Assembly (NCBI GenBank): GCA_007116685.1
Contig: SKIC01000056.1
Span: forward strand, 1 to 16,171
Origin: Balneolales bacterium
Lineage (GTDB): Bacteria > Bacteroidota > Rhodothermia > Balneolales > Natronogracilivirgulaceae
Direction of reading: 5' to 3'
Length of the DNA: 16,171 nt
Shown: positions 15,896 through 16,171 of the stretch, piece after piece
Position numbering within the stretch: the stretch's first letter is position 1
Layout of the letters: every line of letters begins with the position of its first letter
Program-made: the position numbers and the translations under genes
The notes under the pieces: model-generated
Told to the model about the DNA's origin: nothing
The model's input: the letters and a program-made list of their open reading frames with translations, nothing else
Database searches by the model: none

Positions 15896-15928
15896 CTAAT
15901 TAATGTTAATTGCATTAGTTTAGTAACG
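15896..15928 (-). promoter_or_regulatory. operator-like box touching the AAA_14 start codon
   Basis: Positions 15905-15928 match 16064-16087, which takes in the right half of the large palindrome, at 21 of 24 bases. CTAAT (15896-15900) and ATTAG (15914-15918) form a small inverted repeat inside it. The box begins at the base next to the ATG of the AAA_14 gene, so a bound protein would block its expression. Binding is inferred, not shown. Confidence 0.45.
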
Positions 15929-16046
15929 CATTTTATATTAATAAAATTATTTGGGTGTTGCAATTACTTTAATGCAAGCACAAATTCGCCAAATTCTTTT
16001 GTATTTACTCTACTTACACTTAAGACTTAGTGAATTCAGCCCCCAC

Positions 16047-16080
16047 AAACTAACGCAATTAACGTTAATTGCGTTAGTTT
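16047..16080. promoter_or_regulatory. perfect 34-bp palindrome, likely operator
   Basis: Each 17-base arm is the exact reverse complement of the other. The left arm is AAACTAACGCAATTAAC and the axis falls between 16063 and 16064. There is no loop, so it suits a dimeric or tetrameric DNA-binding protein better than an RNA terminator, and no T tract follows. It lies about 150 bp upstream of the AAA_14 start, with a partial copy at the start codon. Confidence 0.6.
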
Positions 16081-16086
16081 AATAAT

Positions 16087-16104
16087 GTAATTAATACTAA
16101 TTAC
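16087..16104. other. short inverted repeat next to the palindrome
   Basis: GTAATTA (16087-16093) pairs with TAATTAC (16098-16104) around four bases. It shares the TAATT theme of the two neighbouring boxes and could be a weaker third site. In DNA this AT-rich it may also be chance. Confidence 0.3.
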
Positions 16105-16171
16105 AATGATTCTGTCTGCTCTAAGAGAGTAATCTACTTTCTGAATTGTATTTATTAGGCTGGATTCTTCA

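Noticed and set aside
15973..16083. Small plus-strand ORF of 36 codons running through the palindrome
   Set aside because: No signal, no family resemblance, and its C-terminus is only the palindrome sequence.
16034..16171. Possible C-terminal end of a minus-strand gene entering from the right edge
   Set aside because: One frame is open for about 45 codons, but half of it is the palindrome region and the residues show no recognisable pattern; chance is likely in AT-rich DNA.

Overview
The window looks like a chromosome segment from a Gram-negative bacterium of the Bacteroidota/Balneolota-Rhodothermota side of the FCB group, most likely a Balneolota-like marine bacterium. The support is: a C-terminal type IX secretion sorting domain of the NYPNPFNPTT type, a TonB-dependent receptor with an N-terminal carboxypeptidase-regulatory-like domain, start codons without Shine-Dalgarno sequences, and two promoter-like sites of the form TTG-N21-TAnnTTTG. 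The genus cannot be told from the sequence alone.

Left part (1-4608, all minus strand): an envelope/secretion block. A gene for a protein with a type IX sorting domain is read first. A strong intrinsic terminator follows, then a TonB-dependent outer-membrane receptor, and 11 bp later the start of a large exported protein that runs off the left edge. A divergent DUF2207 membrane protein begins at 4787.

Middle part (6515-9083): the most unusual region. A polytopic membrane protein gene (8085-9083, possibly GT-C-like) has a second, diverged copy of its last 37 codons at 6535-6648, beside the DUF2207 stop. Between the two copies lies about 1.4 kb of AT-richer DNA. It carries a small cysteine-containing secreted-peptide gene, apparently killed by one stop codon in its signal peptide. 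That gene overlaps by 20 bp a gene for a secreted protein resembling a beta-propeller. This looks like an acquired peptide-plus-propeller cassette joined to the locus through the 3' end of the membrane-protein gene.

Right part (9240-15895): housekeeping. typA/bipA is followed by a run of hairpins and a GC-rich nested palindromic element. A promoter-led plus-strand operon comes next: protein-L-isoaspartate methyltransferase (pcm), a DUF368 (PopT-type undecaprenyl-phosphate translocase) membrane protein, a hot-dog thioesterase, and a Sua5/TsaC threonylcarbamoyladenylate synthase. A convergent AAA_14/DUF4143 ATPase gene ends 6 bp from the Sua5 stop. The DNA upstream of the ATPase gene holds a perfect 34-bp palindrome and a 24-bp relative of its right half touching the start codon, which suggests an operator. 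No tRNA, rRNA, CRISPR array or transposase gene was seen.
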